Shown here piece by piece: positions 32,676 to 44,620 of a stretch of 64,000 nt of DNA. A program made the translations under genes and the position numbers. This DNA comes from Linepithema humile. Taxonomy: Eukaryota; Arthropoda; Insecta; Hymenoptera; Formicidae. Location of the stretch: NCBI RefSeq assembly GCF_040581485.1, contig NC_090129.1:9410501-9474500 (forward strand), given 5' to 3'. How positions within the stretch are numbered: the stretch's first letter is position 1; each line of letters begins with the position of its first letter. The notes under the pieces were generated by a model. The model did not search any database. It was not told the DNA's origin and worked only from the letters and a program-made list of their open reading frames with translations.

Positions 32676-35223
32676 CTAACTGCAGCAACTCTGAGGCTTC
32701 GGATCCAAGCCTGAACGCTTGGTAATGAAAATGCGTGTAAACTCCTCCGCTACCGTTGGATGAATGCCGACGGTGGACTTCAGTTTCGGTACTGTCAAGT
32801 TACACCTGCAAAAGCAGAATAAAGTGTGTTACAATTTGAAAATAAATGTTTCAACAAAAATTACCGTGTAAAGACGATTCCTTAGAATAGCACTTACTTG
32901 ATAGCAGCCGCGAATCCTTGAATAACTTCGCCTGCGTTGGGTCCAACGAAGTGCATTCCAAGCACCCTCTGATCGCCGTCTTTAAGCGCGACAACCTTCA
33001 CGTAACAACGGTCAACATTCTTCTGGGGTACAAAAAACTCCGTTGGTTTGTAGTAAGCATGATAAATCTCTATCGCATCCTCCCCGTGGTTCGCCACTGC
33101 AGCTTCTTCGCTTAATCCGACGCATCCGTATTCCAGAGGACTGAACACCGTTGTTGCCACATTCGTGTAATCCATTTGTTCCGTCGAGTTACCGAACAAT
33201 CTTCTTGCTAGCAGTTTACCCGCGTGTATAGCGACGGGTGTTAATTCGGGTTTTTTCTGTAGTAAACAAAACCTCAAATTATATTTATGTCACATCAAAG
33301 CGCTTGAAAATGTTTAAAATTATTTCAAAGTAATTTAGCACATTTTTGATAAATGTCAGAAAAACTTACATGAAGCACATCACCAACTGCATAAATATTT
33401 GGAACATTTGTTTGTTCATTAATTGCATCGATCTTGTCAGTTTCTTCAACAAGCTTCAGTCCGGCATTCTCTGGTTTCAACTCCCGCGTGAGCGCACGTC
33501 GGCCGATGGCAAATAAAACGGTATCGTACACATCTTGATGAATTTCACCATCCTGAAAAATTCAGATTACATTACACACTAATACAGAGAAACTCATTTC
33601 TTTATTTACGTGCAAATTTTAATACAATTACCTTGTCGACCCAGTGGACGAGCAGACGGCCATCCTCTTGTTTCGTGATCTTCTTAGGTTTTGCTTGATA
33701 GATAAAATGCACACCACGTTGCTCCATCTCTTCGGCAACGAGATTTGCCATTTGCTGATCGAATCCACGCAGCACGATCGATCGAACCATTATTGTCGCA
33801 TCGTAGCCCAAGCCATTAAGAAAACCAGCACACTCCAGACCAATATCTATCTCATTATTAAGGAAAGCACGCATTTGCTGCATAATTTTATTATAAATAT
33901 TCAATAGAAAATTTGAGTACAAGAAACTGCATTCAAAAAAGGATACATCCAGCGCCAACGATAAGAGTCTTGCCTGGAGCACGTTCTAAACTGAAGATAT
34001 CATCGCTACTTATGCCATATTCTACAGCACCTGGAATATCGGGATATCTAGGCCTACCGCCCACCGCAATTAGTACATTTTTAGCTGTCAAGACTTTTTC
34101 CTCGCCCTTCTTGGTAACTCCAACCACTGTATGAGCATCCTTGAAATATCCAAGACAGTTGAAGTACTCGACTTTCCTATATTAATAATAAAATGTTTTT
34201 AAATAAGAATAAAAGAAAATAAATACGAAGCTATTGACAGATTGTAACAGAGAAATGCAAAACTTACTTTGTTCTAAGCTCGACTCGAGTAACCCAGTTG
34301 ACTGACTTGATATGATTTTGTACAGATGTTGTCAAGGCTTCCCAATCAATCTTCACAGTTTTCGGATCCAACTGCCAACCGAATGTTGATGCTTCCTAAA
34401 AATTAAACAACTGTATGTCAGATAAGGATCCTTAAAACTGCTGTTGAACCACTTGCAATAATTTGAAATTCTTACATGAACAGCTTCACCAAGTAATGCA
34501 GCTTGATGCATTAATTTTTTTGGTATACATCCTACATTGACGCAAGTACCACCCAATCCCCAAGTAGTACCAAGAGGAGAGGGAGTCACATAATCCAGAA
34601 CTGCCACTTTTGCTCCCAGCCCCACAGCCTCCTTCGCTGCGGCCAAACCACCAGATCCTCCACCAATGACCACCAAATCATACGTATAACCTTGATCCGC
34701 TAAAAGAAAATCATAATGTTTATATATTACATATTATATATGTAATATAATATAATAAATAAATTATAGAAAGGAAAGATCTTTGAACATGATGAAATCT
34801 TGCAAGGTTATGTAGCGTCATTGTCAAGAATGAAAAGGAAGAACGTTTCCTTGGTCAATGTAGATATATATATATATTTAAAAAGCATCCTAAACGCGTA
34901 AAACTCGCTCGTCCTTTGTAGACATTCGCCAGAATTCTTTTAAACATCAAGATCCTTCTGTTGTCAAGTTGCGCGCGCGCGCAAGCCGGCGAGTTTTGCA
35001 TGATTATCGCGAAGTTATCGCGATTTCGTAAGGTTGCATGATTCCCGACGAGGATCGTTTCGTCCAGCAAACACTCACTGCACACGCAGGCCATGGTGTT
35101 CCTGCCGTAAATAAAACTGTTGTCGCATCTGGCGAACAATGCACGTTGATGTGATAACCCAAACAACTTGGCGTGCGCGCACCGAAATGACACGAGCCGC
35201 GTGAACACCGCCAGTGTCGCCAT
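32676..35223 (-). CDS. Trxr-1: Thioredoxin reductase (TrxR-1), with mitochondrial and cytosolic start codons
   Basis: Eight exons: 35223-35079, 34699-34476, 34395-34268, 34176-33947, 33846-33632, 33552-33370, 33256-32898 and 32805-32676. The long form has 537 residues. An in-frame ATG at 35094 gives a 494-residue form, the usual cytosolic length. The first 43 residues (MATLAVFTRLVSF...) are Arg-rich and non-acidic, as in a mitochondrial presequence. FAD site GGGSGG at 61-66, redox pair CVNVGC at 101-106, SIVLRGFDQQMA in the NADPH domain, and HPTVAEEF with the catalytic His. The C-terminus is SCCS with a TAG stop, so there is no selenocysteine. The enzyme uses NADPH to reduce thioredoxin and, in insects lacking glutathione reductase, also supports glutathione recycling. 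One acceptor choice (ending GAGATAG at 33847) was set by the family motif GAGYIGLECAGF. Confidence 0.96.
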
Positions 35224-35414
35224 GATAATCGACTTGCGATTCACGATTGCAGTCCACGTGACGTCAACCATCAAGCTGCGTCGCGCCGCGCCGCGCCGCG
35301 CCGACGAAAATGACACGCCGCGTGTCGTCACGCAGTATCATGCCGCGGCTCCTCTTCGTGATTTCACGTCGCATCAGTGATAGCACGAGAACGAAACGAA
35401 CGGCATAAAGCGCG
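35224..35414. promoter_or_regulatory. Shared divergent promoter of TrxR and sniffer with CACGTG/TGACGTCA composite
   Basis: Only 191 bp separate the two start codons. CACGTG (35255-35260, E-box) overlaps TGACGTCA (35259-35266, a perfect CRE/ATF palindrome). A CGCGC-rich run follows (about 35277-35303). A further in-frame minus-strand ATG at 35271 could extend TrxR by 16 residues, in which case the composite would be transcribed. Coordinated oxidative-stress control of both genes is inference. Confidence 0.55.
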
Positions 35415-38400
35415 ATGAAATCGATCCTGATCACCGGCTGCAATCGTGGCCTCGGCCTGGGTCTGGTGAAACATCTGGCCGGAATGTCGAGGCCGCTGGA
35501 CAATATCTTCGCGACGTGCCGGGACGCGAGCAAGGCGACGGTAAGGCAAATCGGAATGGACGATCAGCTCATCAATTGACACGGTATTCTCGACGCGATT
35601 TACGGCACATTACGCAACTCGATCCAGAATGCACTTACCGATCGGCGCCATCGCGACTCTCTTTGCTCCTCGAACGTAAGAACGAACTTTACGATCTATC
35701 GTGCGTAATTGACGAAACGTCGAGCGCGTTCCTGCGACTTGTCACGAACTCGAGCGACAGTTATGTTACACTGGCACCAACGATGACCGCTTCACTCTAG
35801 AAATCTCCGTCACCGCCATCTGTTATACGCGCACGGCCTTTCGTCCTTGTCCCCTCCAGTCGCGAATTCGTCTGAGTCAGCGAGCGATTGCTCCGGATAC
35901 CGATATTTTGTCGATTGTTGCGTAAATCGGCGCAAGTTGGACCATCCAGGACCGGTTCTTCTCGGTCATTCTTGCGCGCGACCTCGGTGAACTATTATCG
36001 AGATTATTGCGGACACGATGTTCTTCTCTCAATTGCATCTCAATTCGAACAGAAAAAAAATGAAGGATTTGTTTATAGGAATTACGCGCGCTCGCCGACA
36101 AATCTTCAAATATACACATCATCGAGATAGGTGAGTTGTCGATTTTTTTTTATTACAAACACTAATTTGTATTGATTAGAGTGATTCGAATTGCACTATA
36201 AAGTAATTATCATTACGATAACGTTCTTATTGTTATCTAAAAATGTATGACGATGCAGGATGATTTGCAACTAAATCCGATGAGCTTACGAAGCATCTCG
36301 CAACTTCGATACTTATTGCAAACAATTAAAATCAGGCTTTATAAATGTTGACTACATGTAATTTTAATTCTAGAATTAGTTATTCATATCAAAGTTAAAC
36401 CTTTTTAAGTTTGAAATAAAGATTCTTATAGAAGAATGTGGAAAGGCATTGACTACATGTAATTTTAATTCTAGAATTAATTATTCATATCAATTGATAT
36501 TAAAAATTAAAAAGTTGCTATAAATGAATGCCTTTCCACATTCTTCTATAAGAATCTTTATTTCAAACTTAAAAAGGTTTAACTTCGATATTCTGTATAA
36601 TAGTTGTAAATCATCTCGTATCAAGAGCACAATTAGATTACAATAATATGTAAAATATTTGAAAAAATTGAATACTTGTCATGCCACGATAAAATACTAG
36701 AGAAACGATGACATAAAGAAAATGTTTTTTTAAATATTTTTCACGAGCAATACATATAATTGTATACATAACAATTACTGCTCAAAAACGAGTTTCAGGG
36801 AAACGCTTACTCAATGCGGATGGAATGTTCTTTTGTTCCTGTTGATTCTCCGTTTTATTCTCTGTCTTATTCTCCACTTTGTTCTCCACGTTATTTTCCG
36901 TTTCTTCGTCGGTTTCTCGGTCACTCGAGTCAGAGTCAGAGTGTAAGGTTTGCGGTTTTTCGCGACAAATTAGCCACCACGCTTTCGACTTGTTTGCTTT
37001 ACATGACTCCATACCCGCAACTGTGTACCTACTAATGCGTGAAAAGGATATAGAAATCTAAAAAGAAAACACAATCGTTACAGCCTAGAACGTTAAGACA
37101 TATAGGGAAAAAAAGCGCGATTTCGCCGAGCCTGTATTAATCGATACGCGCTATCTGATAACACCTAGCGCTAGAATTTTCTACTTCGAAGACATTAAAG
37201 ATCAATCTTCTCTCTACATACGATAAAGAGATCAATTTTTATTCTTTATCGTCGCATGACACGCGGCATTAACACGCGATAGTGATAATAATTGTACCAC
37301 TTGAAAGTTGAATTCGTGAAAAATATCTCTCAGTGGCGTTTTGCACGTCATACTTTATCGATTCAACGCGTAATACGATTAAGTTTACCGCTTCAAAAAA
37401 ATGTAGCAACCATTTCGCGGATTTGCATTTATCATTTACTCCTTATTTTCCTATAAGCAATCCCGGAAACTTGTGCAAATACTTTATCTTCGTGGTGCAA
37501 GCTCTCGGATTAATTCCACAAAATGTTACACAACACGGGAAAATCAAGGTTATCAAAAATGTACCACGCGATGCAAATAGTGGTTAAACTTAAGGTCACA
37601 ATTGATTGCAAGAGTTAACGAAGTGGAAATAACCATTTCGAGATTAATTATTCATACCGGAATATATTATGTATTCAGCTCTAGCGACGATCGTTTAAAT
37701 ACGCGAGCGATACGATCGAAAAATAGCGCTTTACACTTCTCTCTTTCCAGATTTGGCGTACACGGATAGCTACAAAAAAATCGTGGACACGATCAATGAC
37801 CAAGTGAGAGGCAACGGTCTCAATGTTCTCTTCAACAACGCTGGTATTTCCAGCAAATTTACGCGTCTCGGCCTCGTGAAGAAGCAGCAAATGACGGACG
37901 CGTTTATAGTGAACACCGTGGCGCCTATTATGCTCACAAAGGTACGCCTACAGTCATTCTACGTTCATTAATGGAGTTGAAATATTCGGTTGATAACAGA
38001 AGTGCTCGTGATAATTGATTCAAGGCTCTCTTGCCGCTGCTGAAGACGGCTGCAAAAAAGGCTGAGGACACGGCGGAGCTAAGCGTGAGGAAGGCAGCCG
38101 TTATCAATATGACTTCTGTCCTAGGCAGCATTGCTGAAAATAACGACGGCGGTTTTTACCCTTACAGATGCAGCAAGGTGAGATTATAGGATTCTAGAAA
38201 TGTGTACATACGTGTATTGATACAGACATATCTTTTGTAAAATTGAAAAAAAACAAGTCCAATTTCATAATATTGAGACATCGATTTGGTCCTCTTCTTG
38301 ATTTGATTTTTTAAATTTATAATATGCACGCATTAAAATTCTTTCTTATAATTCGTAACACGCGTCTGATTGAAACTCGTAATCTGTCAAGACTGAAAAG

Positions 38401-38726
38401 TTCAGACTGTTCTCGAATTCATCGGCACGTATTTTGCATCAGCAAGTATTTATGATAACTTAATTAGTATTTAATCTCATTCTATTTAATATTTTAAACA
38501 GGCGGCGCTTAACGCAGCGACCAAATCAATGAGCATCGATTTGAGAGCAGACGGGATTCTGGTAGCGTGTCTGCATCCTGGATGGGTACGCACTGATCTG
38601 GGTGGCAACAACGCTCCGATGGACGTTGACAGCAGTGTCAGTCATATTTTGGATACCTTGAACTCGTTGACAGAAAAGCACACTGGTTGTTTTTTGCAGT
38701 ATGATGGCAAAATATTGCCCTGGTAA
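35415..38726 (+). CDS. sni: Sniffer-type short-chain dehydrogenase/carbonyl reductase
   Basis: Five exons (35415-35540, 36079-36130, 37751-37941, 38025-38177 and 38502-38726) encode 248 residues, the usual length of this family. The N-terminus MKSILITGCNRGLGLGLVKH carries the NADPH-binding TGxxxGxG. NNAG lies at 88-91, and the catalytic residues are Ser154 (NMTSVLGS), Tyr170 and Lys174 (YRCSK). LHPGWV-type AC-HPGWVRTDLGG follows. Exon 2 is only 52 nt (ELRALADKSSNIHIIEI) and was found by phase and family fit. Drosophila sniffer reduces carbonyls generated by oxidative stress and prevents neurodegeneration. Intron 2 (36131-37750) holds a fold-back repeat and a nested minus-strand frame. The gene is divergent from TrxR and convergent with BCL7. 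Confidence 0.94.
36348..36585. repeat. Interleaved direct and perfect inverted repeat in sniffer intron 2
   Basis: Bases 36348-36392 and 36449-36493 are a 45-bp direct repeat with one mismatch. Bases 36392-36450 and 36527-36585 are a perfect 59-bp inverted repeat separated by 76 bp. The order is A, B, A', spacer, inverted B. The lack of mutations implies a recent origin. Transcribed RNA could fold into a long hairpin. Confidence 0.9.
36782..37012 (-). CDS. Hypothetical 76-residue protein nested in the sniffer intron
   Basis: A minus-strand frame from ATG at 37012 to a stop at 36782 starts MESCKANKSKAWWLICREK. It then becomes acidic and repetitive, with several copies of VEN-K-TEN-like heptads, and ends KRFPETRF. 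The composition changes from a mixed, protein-like N-terminus to a low-complexity Glu/Asn-rich part. A possible acceptor lies just upstream of the ATG, so it may be one exon of a larger gene. I do not recognise the family. It could equally be non-functional. Confidence 0.35.
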   Translation of the reverse strand: MESCKANKSKAWWLICREKPQTLHSDSDSSDRETDEETENNVENKVENKTENKTENQQEQKNIPSALSKRFPETRF

Positions 38727-39909
38727 TAATATTCCAGTCAAATGTTTGCTCAATTATTTTTATACATAACACTTGCCATTTCTACATTTTAAATACATTA
38801 AATTAATATTAAATATACATTATATAATTTTGTAAAAAACATTGTAAATATACATTATAAATTTTCGCAAATAGGATTAAAAAGAACAAGTTTTCCAAGT
38901 ATCTTTCTATGCTTCATGAAACAATTTAAGTGAAAATATTATACAAACTAGATATTTCAATGAATTACTTGTGTTTTTTTCAACTCTGAATGAAATACTC
39001 GCTATAAGAGTTACTGAAAATATCTTCGTACAAAAGCTAAATGTATTGTAATTTTTTCATAAATGATGTATGAGATGCATTGAATCATTCAACTATTTTA
39101 TTCGTATGAGCTCAAGCTTATTTTGTACATGTCACGGTGCTATAACGTAACGCGAAGGAATGCAAATTCTCCTATAGTATCAATAGATGAAAAAAAAAAA
39201 AAAAATACTTGAGATATGTACAATGATTTTTAATGTCTAAAACGCGTGAACATGTTTACAAATATGTAAATATATGAACGTGTTTTTCTAGTAAGTTGAC
39301 TTATAGCAAAATGATCATAATAGCATTCGAGTATTTCGATACCTCATGATACAACGATATATCATTATAGCGAGAAAAATAGAATTTTCAAATAAAATAC
39401 TATAGTGACAGTACATAACCGAATGTACAATCCGCCTCTTAATTTTTGCTACTGAATTTTTTCAATTTTCAGAATTATTTTACAATCTCGCATCCTTATA
39501 TTTATTTCAAAATAAAAATCAGGATTTAACTAATGGATCGGGCATTCGTCACATTTTTTTTGTATCCAATTAGCAGATCGTTGTCTCTAGTTCCTAAATT
39601 CAATGGGGGAAATTTGTAATAAATTCATATGTAAAAAAATAAACTCCGTTATACATAATCGAAAACGTTCCATAGGACTGATGTTATATTCATAGTTATA
39701 TATGTATATGTATATATATATATATTATCTAGAAGATCTCACTAAATTTGGATGAATAAGAAAAGAGAGAAAACTTTTCTTGTGGTTCATCCATTGGAGA
39801 GGTATGATTTAACATAAAATTATTGAGTGCAAACTCACAAAAGATAGCGATTCCTAAATATGTCGATCCCTATACGATGATAGCAGTGATGTTGATTATG
39901 GGTCGACTA
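38727..39909. other. Convergent spacer between sniffer and BCL7
   Basis: Strongly AT-rich, with an A-homopolymer near 39190 and a TA-rich microsatellite at about 39700-39725. It must contain both 3' UTRs. No gene was recognised. Confidence 0.5.
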
Positions 39910-40999
39910 TTAGTCAGTCTTTAATCTCTTAGGTGTAGGTTCGCTATTTTGGGAATTTGAATCTTCCGAAAAACCCAGATGTGCAGAAAAATCTGTGAGC
40001 CCTTGGGAATCGCTGACGGTGGAGAAACCTAGCGTTTCAGAAGAGCCTTATTTTGTTGGTCAATATAAGTAACGTTTTCAAAGATTATTATGATCAAACT
40101 CACATGTATTGGAATCTTCTGTTAGTCCAAAATTGGAATTTGATGAATCTATCCCTGTTTTCCTTGGTAAACCATTTTCCTTATCAGAGACTGTTTTTCC
40201 TTTTTTCTTCTACAAAATAAGACAGTTCGAATATTTAATCTTATATAATTTTAATTTACTTTATTTCTATTAATGTATATTAATAATTTTCTCACATAAA
40301 ATACCTGATCAAGTGTCGAGATTGGTACCCATTTGTATATTTTCATCGTTGTCTCTCCTATAGTAACCCATTTCTTTTCCCTGTAACAATATGTACATTC
40401 TAATTGTGTATTTTATGAATTTCATTACTTTAGTAGAAAATATAAATGTATTTTGTACAGTACAAAGAAAATACAAAAGAAAAATATTAACTATTTTTCA
40501 TATCAAAGCTACATTCTATTACACATTTATCTTCATTGTTGTGATAAATATGAATGGCCCACGTAACAAAATGTAGAAACAGAATATACAAAATGTTTTC
40601 AGTGGCATTAATTATAAACTTTTACTCTTGAAGTTCTCTCTAGTAAACCAGGTCTTTTACTTCTAAATTTCTTTTATTTACTAAAACATTAGTCACTAGT
40701 CCAACATGTTTTCTTCGTATCTTTAGAAGCATTTCTTTCGATAAATGAACCTAAAAATAAAGACAGAAGCAAGGAGTACTTGCTTCTGCAAAAAGTTACA
40801 CTTTTTTTTATACAATCCACTTTCGTCCGAGGGACCGTGCTAAGCAACGAACACATCCGGCAAGTCACTCCCATCGAAAGCTCATCGACGCGACGCTCAA
40901 ACAAACTTACCAATGGCGAACTTTATCGACTACTTGCATCACGCGTTTAATGTCATCCTTGGCACGGCTACGAGTCTCTGCGCGCACTGACCGCGACAT
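39910..40999 (-). CDS. BCL7-like: BCL7-like SWI/SNF (BAF) complex subunit
   Basis: Four minus-strand exons (40999-40911, 40380-40305, 40209-40104 and 40046-39910) encode 135 residues. The conserved BCL7 N-terminal domain fills residues 1-55: MSRSVRAETRSRAKDDIKRV, then VRHWEKKWVTIGETTMKIYK and WVP. This is nearly identical in pattern to vertebrate BCL7A/B/C. The rest is Ser/Asn-rich and ends PTPKRLKTD, a short basic tail. BCL7 proteins are small nucleosome-binding accessory subunits of SWI/SNF chromatin remodellers. The start is the family start (MSxRSVRAETRSRAKDD). The gene is short compared with vertebrate paralogs (about 200 residues) because the disordered tail is reduced. Identity is secure. 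Confidence 0.95.
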
Positions 41000-42040
41000 C
41001 ATATTAATGTTCTCGCGTGATTAGATCACCGGTAAACCGATTATCGCACCAGCCACCGCACCAGAAACACCGGAACATTCGTGGAGCGCGGCGAGCGGTG
41101 GAGAGGTTAGGAAAGTGACAGAGAAAACTACGAATTTCGATCGCTCATCACTTCTGCCACGGTCAAGAATAATAAGAGAGAAAGAGAGGTACTTTCTGTG
41201 ATTTTCATGAAATGGTTTCGCATATTAACAACAGATGGCATGTGTGTCGAGCATCTAATTTTTCGCTGCCTAAAGCCTGCATCAAACTATGCAAATTGTT
41301 GCACCATACAGCATACAGCATTTCTAGTAATTTACTAGATCATTTGCGAATTGCTGCAATATGTTGCTTAATCTGATGTAGGCTTAAAATATTTTTTTAG
41401 GGTGTCTTTTTAGAACGTCTTTAAGAAAGTGAAAATAATTTTCAAATCAATTGAAAATATTTCTTTACTTTTTTGACTTGTGCTTCGTACATTACTTGTT
41501 TACTCATCAAGATCATTGGTATGTTTTATCGAATTTTATTAGATTGTTTCTCTCACTATATTTTTTTTATTTTTCAATTTGCTCTTTTGACTGATAGGCA
41601 ATGTAATTATTATAATTATCATTATTTGTGCATATAAAAAGTAACAAAGAATTGCAATTAGAATGTTTTTAGGTTACGTTTTTTATTTTTCTTTGCATAA
41701 AAAGCAAGATTTTAGCTACAATTTTTCATGTTTTTTTAAAACTCGCTAAAAATGTTATTATTATATTTTATGCACACAAAAAATAACAAAGTGTAATTGG
41801 AATTTTGCTTTCAGGTTACGTTTTTTACATTTCTCTTGCATAAAACAAGACATTTTATACTTTGATCAGAGAGAGAAGAAAGAAAATTGGATGTACAGAA
41901 CGAAAATAAACAAATAATTTGCAAGTTCTTTTGCATATGAACATTTACATATACATGAAATTGTGAGGTACAAGTTTTGTTCCGCAAACAGAACCGTTGT
42001 CGATCAACCGCTTAGCTTCTGCTGATAATCGGTAAGAATT
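41000..42040. other. BCL7 upstream region and AT-rich spacer with a diverged tandem duplication
   Basis: The first 150 bases are CpG-rich and probably the BCL7 promoter. Further right the DNA is AT-rich, with a duplicated segment of about 100 bp (about 41612-41715 and 41752-41856). The duplicates share GGTTACGTTTTTTA and CTTGCATAAAA words. No gene was recognised. Confidence 0.5.
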
Positions 42041-44620
42041 AAATGGGGAGAGCGATTTCCTCCGCTCTAAGCCTAAGCGACTCAAATACGGAGACGCTGC
42101 AAGCGAGCGATAGCCGTTACGTTCACACACGTGTATATGAAATGGTGTTGCGAAATGCACGAAACGAGTCTCGCACGTATAAATATCAACCGTTGCTCCG
42201 GGAGCCTGATTTCTAACAGAATTCTGATTATCGTGAAATTTTCAGATACCGAAGCAGTCGACTGAGCGCGCAAGCCGAGAGATTTGATCTGAAGTTGCTG
42301 CATCGATCACGCGTACCATTGCGTTTGGAAAATTGCATTGGAGTTTTCGTCATGGTCGCGACGTCGAGCGTCGAATTTGTCATAAGCGATGTGTACGATG
42401 TCGAGAGCGGGACAATGCGGCCGTTAACTCCCTCGCGATCTCGATGGCCGCGATCAACATCATTAACACCGAAATATCGCTCGCTCTCGGCTCGGCTCAG
42501 TTGCACCATCGCGTTGATTAGCGCTAGTCCTGGTTACTTCAGTTCCCCTCCCCTCCGTCGCTCGGGCCGTATTGGGGAGGGAAACCGGTACAACTTCGGT
42601 AAGTTGAGATTTCGATGCGACAAACGCGTGAAATTGATCCCCATGTTTATCCGCGATAAGCGAAGTCGCGCGATAATTGATATCAAGTACGGTTCTTCAT
42701 TCTATATTTAGAATGGAAACTTCACCTCATTGAAACCTTATCCAATCTCCGGCTTGTATTACAAATGAGTAATAAATCGGAACAGGACGACTGCTGATAT
42801 AAAGCGAGCATTGTTGTTGAATTTTAGAGAAGATAACGTTTTATTTCCTCGATGGGTGGAATTTCAGAACTGTCTTTTTTTTTTTTAACTGTATAAGAAA
42901 CGACGTTAGAATAATATTTGATTAACTTGTGCAATTTTTATGAACATGCTCTCTTTTTTCAGAATAAGATATAAATACAATCTGTGCCATCATTCCGTCT
43001 GACGAGTCACACTCGTCACACTGTAATATCCACATTGTAAATGTGTGCATTAGCGTCGTGACAAGCATGCACACACACACAACGCACACGCGCGCGCGCG
43101 CGTGCATATACACGCAACGTACACCATCGAGCGAAAAGTAGGTTCTGCGGGAAGATAGCGTATAGAAGACTCATGAGGATGAACAAGCGCTAACATGTGC
43201 GAATCACGACCGGGCATCCGTCGTCAATTTACGATCGCAACGCACACAATTGAAATGGAAGTACATATAGACATATATGTAAGTTCCCGTTCTTAATATT
43301 CTTTTTTGTTGGTATTTATGCTAAGATTTTTTTTTTTCCAATCGTGACATTTATACAGGCAGGATTATATATTTGGATAAATTTATCCGCAGTGACCTTT
43401 TTTTAAGGTCGCCATCGAGAGAAAGAGAGAGGGAGAGAGAGAGAGAGAGAACATACCATATACACGTGCGAACGACTGGATCAGCGAGACGCTCGATACA
43501 AGCAGTCATATTTTTTTTATATGATGTACTTAAGCGGCACATTTTATTGGCCGAGACGCTTCCACGGCACGTCGTTTGTACACTTATGTAAATTTATGTG
43601 CGACGGTCTTTCTCTCGCAAGTGGCAACAAACGTCCCTCCACATGAGCGTCCTTCACTCTTTTGTTTGTACCTCTCACGGTGTCAGCGATAGCGACGCGT
43701 GCACGCGAGCGCGAGTGAGAGTGGAGTTAAATACCCCTCGTGGCGAGGAATGGCATCCGCGCGTTTAGACGAAAATGAAGGAAGGAAAAGAAATGCGCTG
43801 CGAAGATGGATACGACTCCCCCACGTGGCGGACTTCTCCGTATTTATAGTCCTTCGCGTCTCACGTACGTTGCTCCCGCGGTGGATTATGCATCGACGAT
43901 ATATGCATGCGTGCGTATGTGTGTATATATGTATGCACGCGCGTTACGTACGCTCGCGAATCGTGTAACGGGTGTACGTAATGCTCGCACGCGTCGTTAC
44001 ACACGTATGTAACGCTAAAGTAAACGAATGCGCGCTAACGACGGGAGACGCGGGGCGGTCGTCGCGGGGGTCACGATCATTACCTCACGCCGCTTCGGTT
44101 CGACAAGACCTGTATTCCGCCTTATCTCGGGGATCACTCGCGCTTCGCCCTTTTTCTTCCGCTCGCCGATAACCCCTTGTTATTGCGGTGATATTTCACG
44201 TCGCGTTAACGATATTGGTGTTTACCTTTGATTACCCGCGGCGTATCGTTCGCCGGAACGCGGCAATAAATTGAGGTCGTGTATTTCGTTTAATCGGAAG
44301 ATACATCGCAATCGCGTTAATTTATCGTTATAGCTATTACGCGCGCCGCGGTATCTCTTTGTTGTTTTCTCTCTCTCTCTTTCTCCCTCTCCTTTTTTTC
44401 CTTCTCTCTAAGCGATTTCATTTTTCAGAAGGCGGATCATCGATCTACGGAACATAAGCGAGTACAATGACCCGGCATGAAGTTGCGTTTCGCAATGAAG
44501 GATGTACACTCTGGCATTGCGAAAGTCGTTTTCCCGCGAACACAATCGCGATCAAGCAGCGCGACATGAAGTCAATGCAGCTGCGCGTGTAACATCCACT
44601 TCGATTTAATAGACGGCTTT
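42041..44620. promoter_or_regulatory. CpG-rich block with microsatellites, possible remote promoter/5' UTR exon
   Basis: The sequence is CpG-rich with CA/CG repeats (about 43065-43105), a GA repeat (about 43415-43450) and a CT-rich tract (about 44365-44410). A strong donor (TTCG followed by GTAAGTTGAG) occurs near 42600. It could splice to an acceptor near 45872 (TGATCCAG) ahead of HEXIM, making this a distal HEXIM promoter. This is inference. No coding exon is supported. Confidence 0.35.

Noticed and set aside
43065..43105. CA/CG microsatellite as a functional Z-DNA site
   Set aside because: An alternating purine-pyrimidine tract is present, but nothing else in the sequence supports a function.
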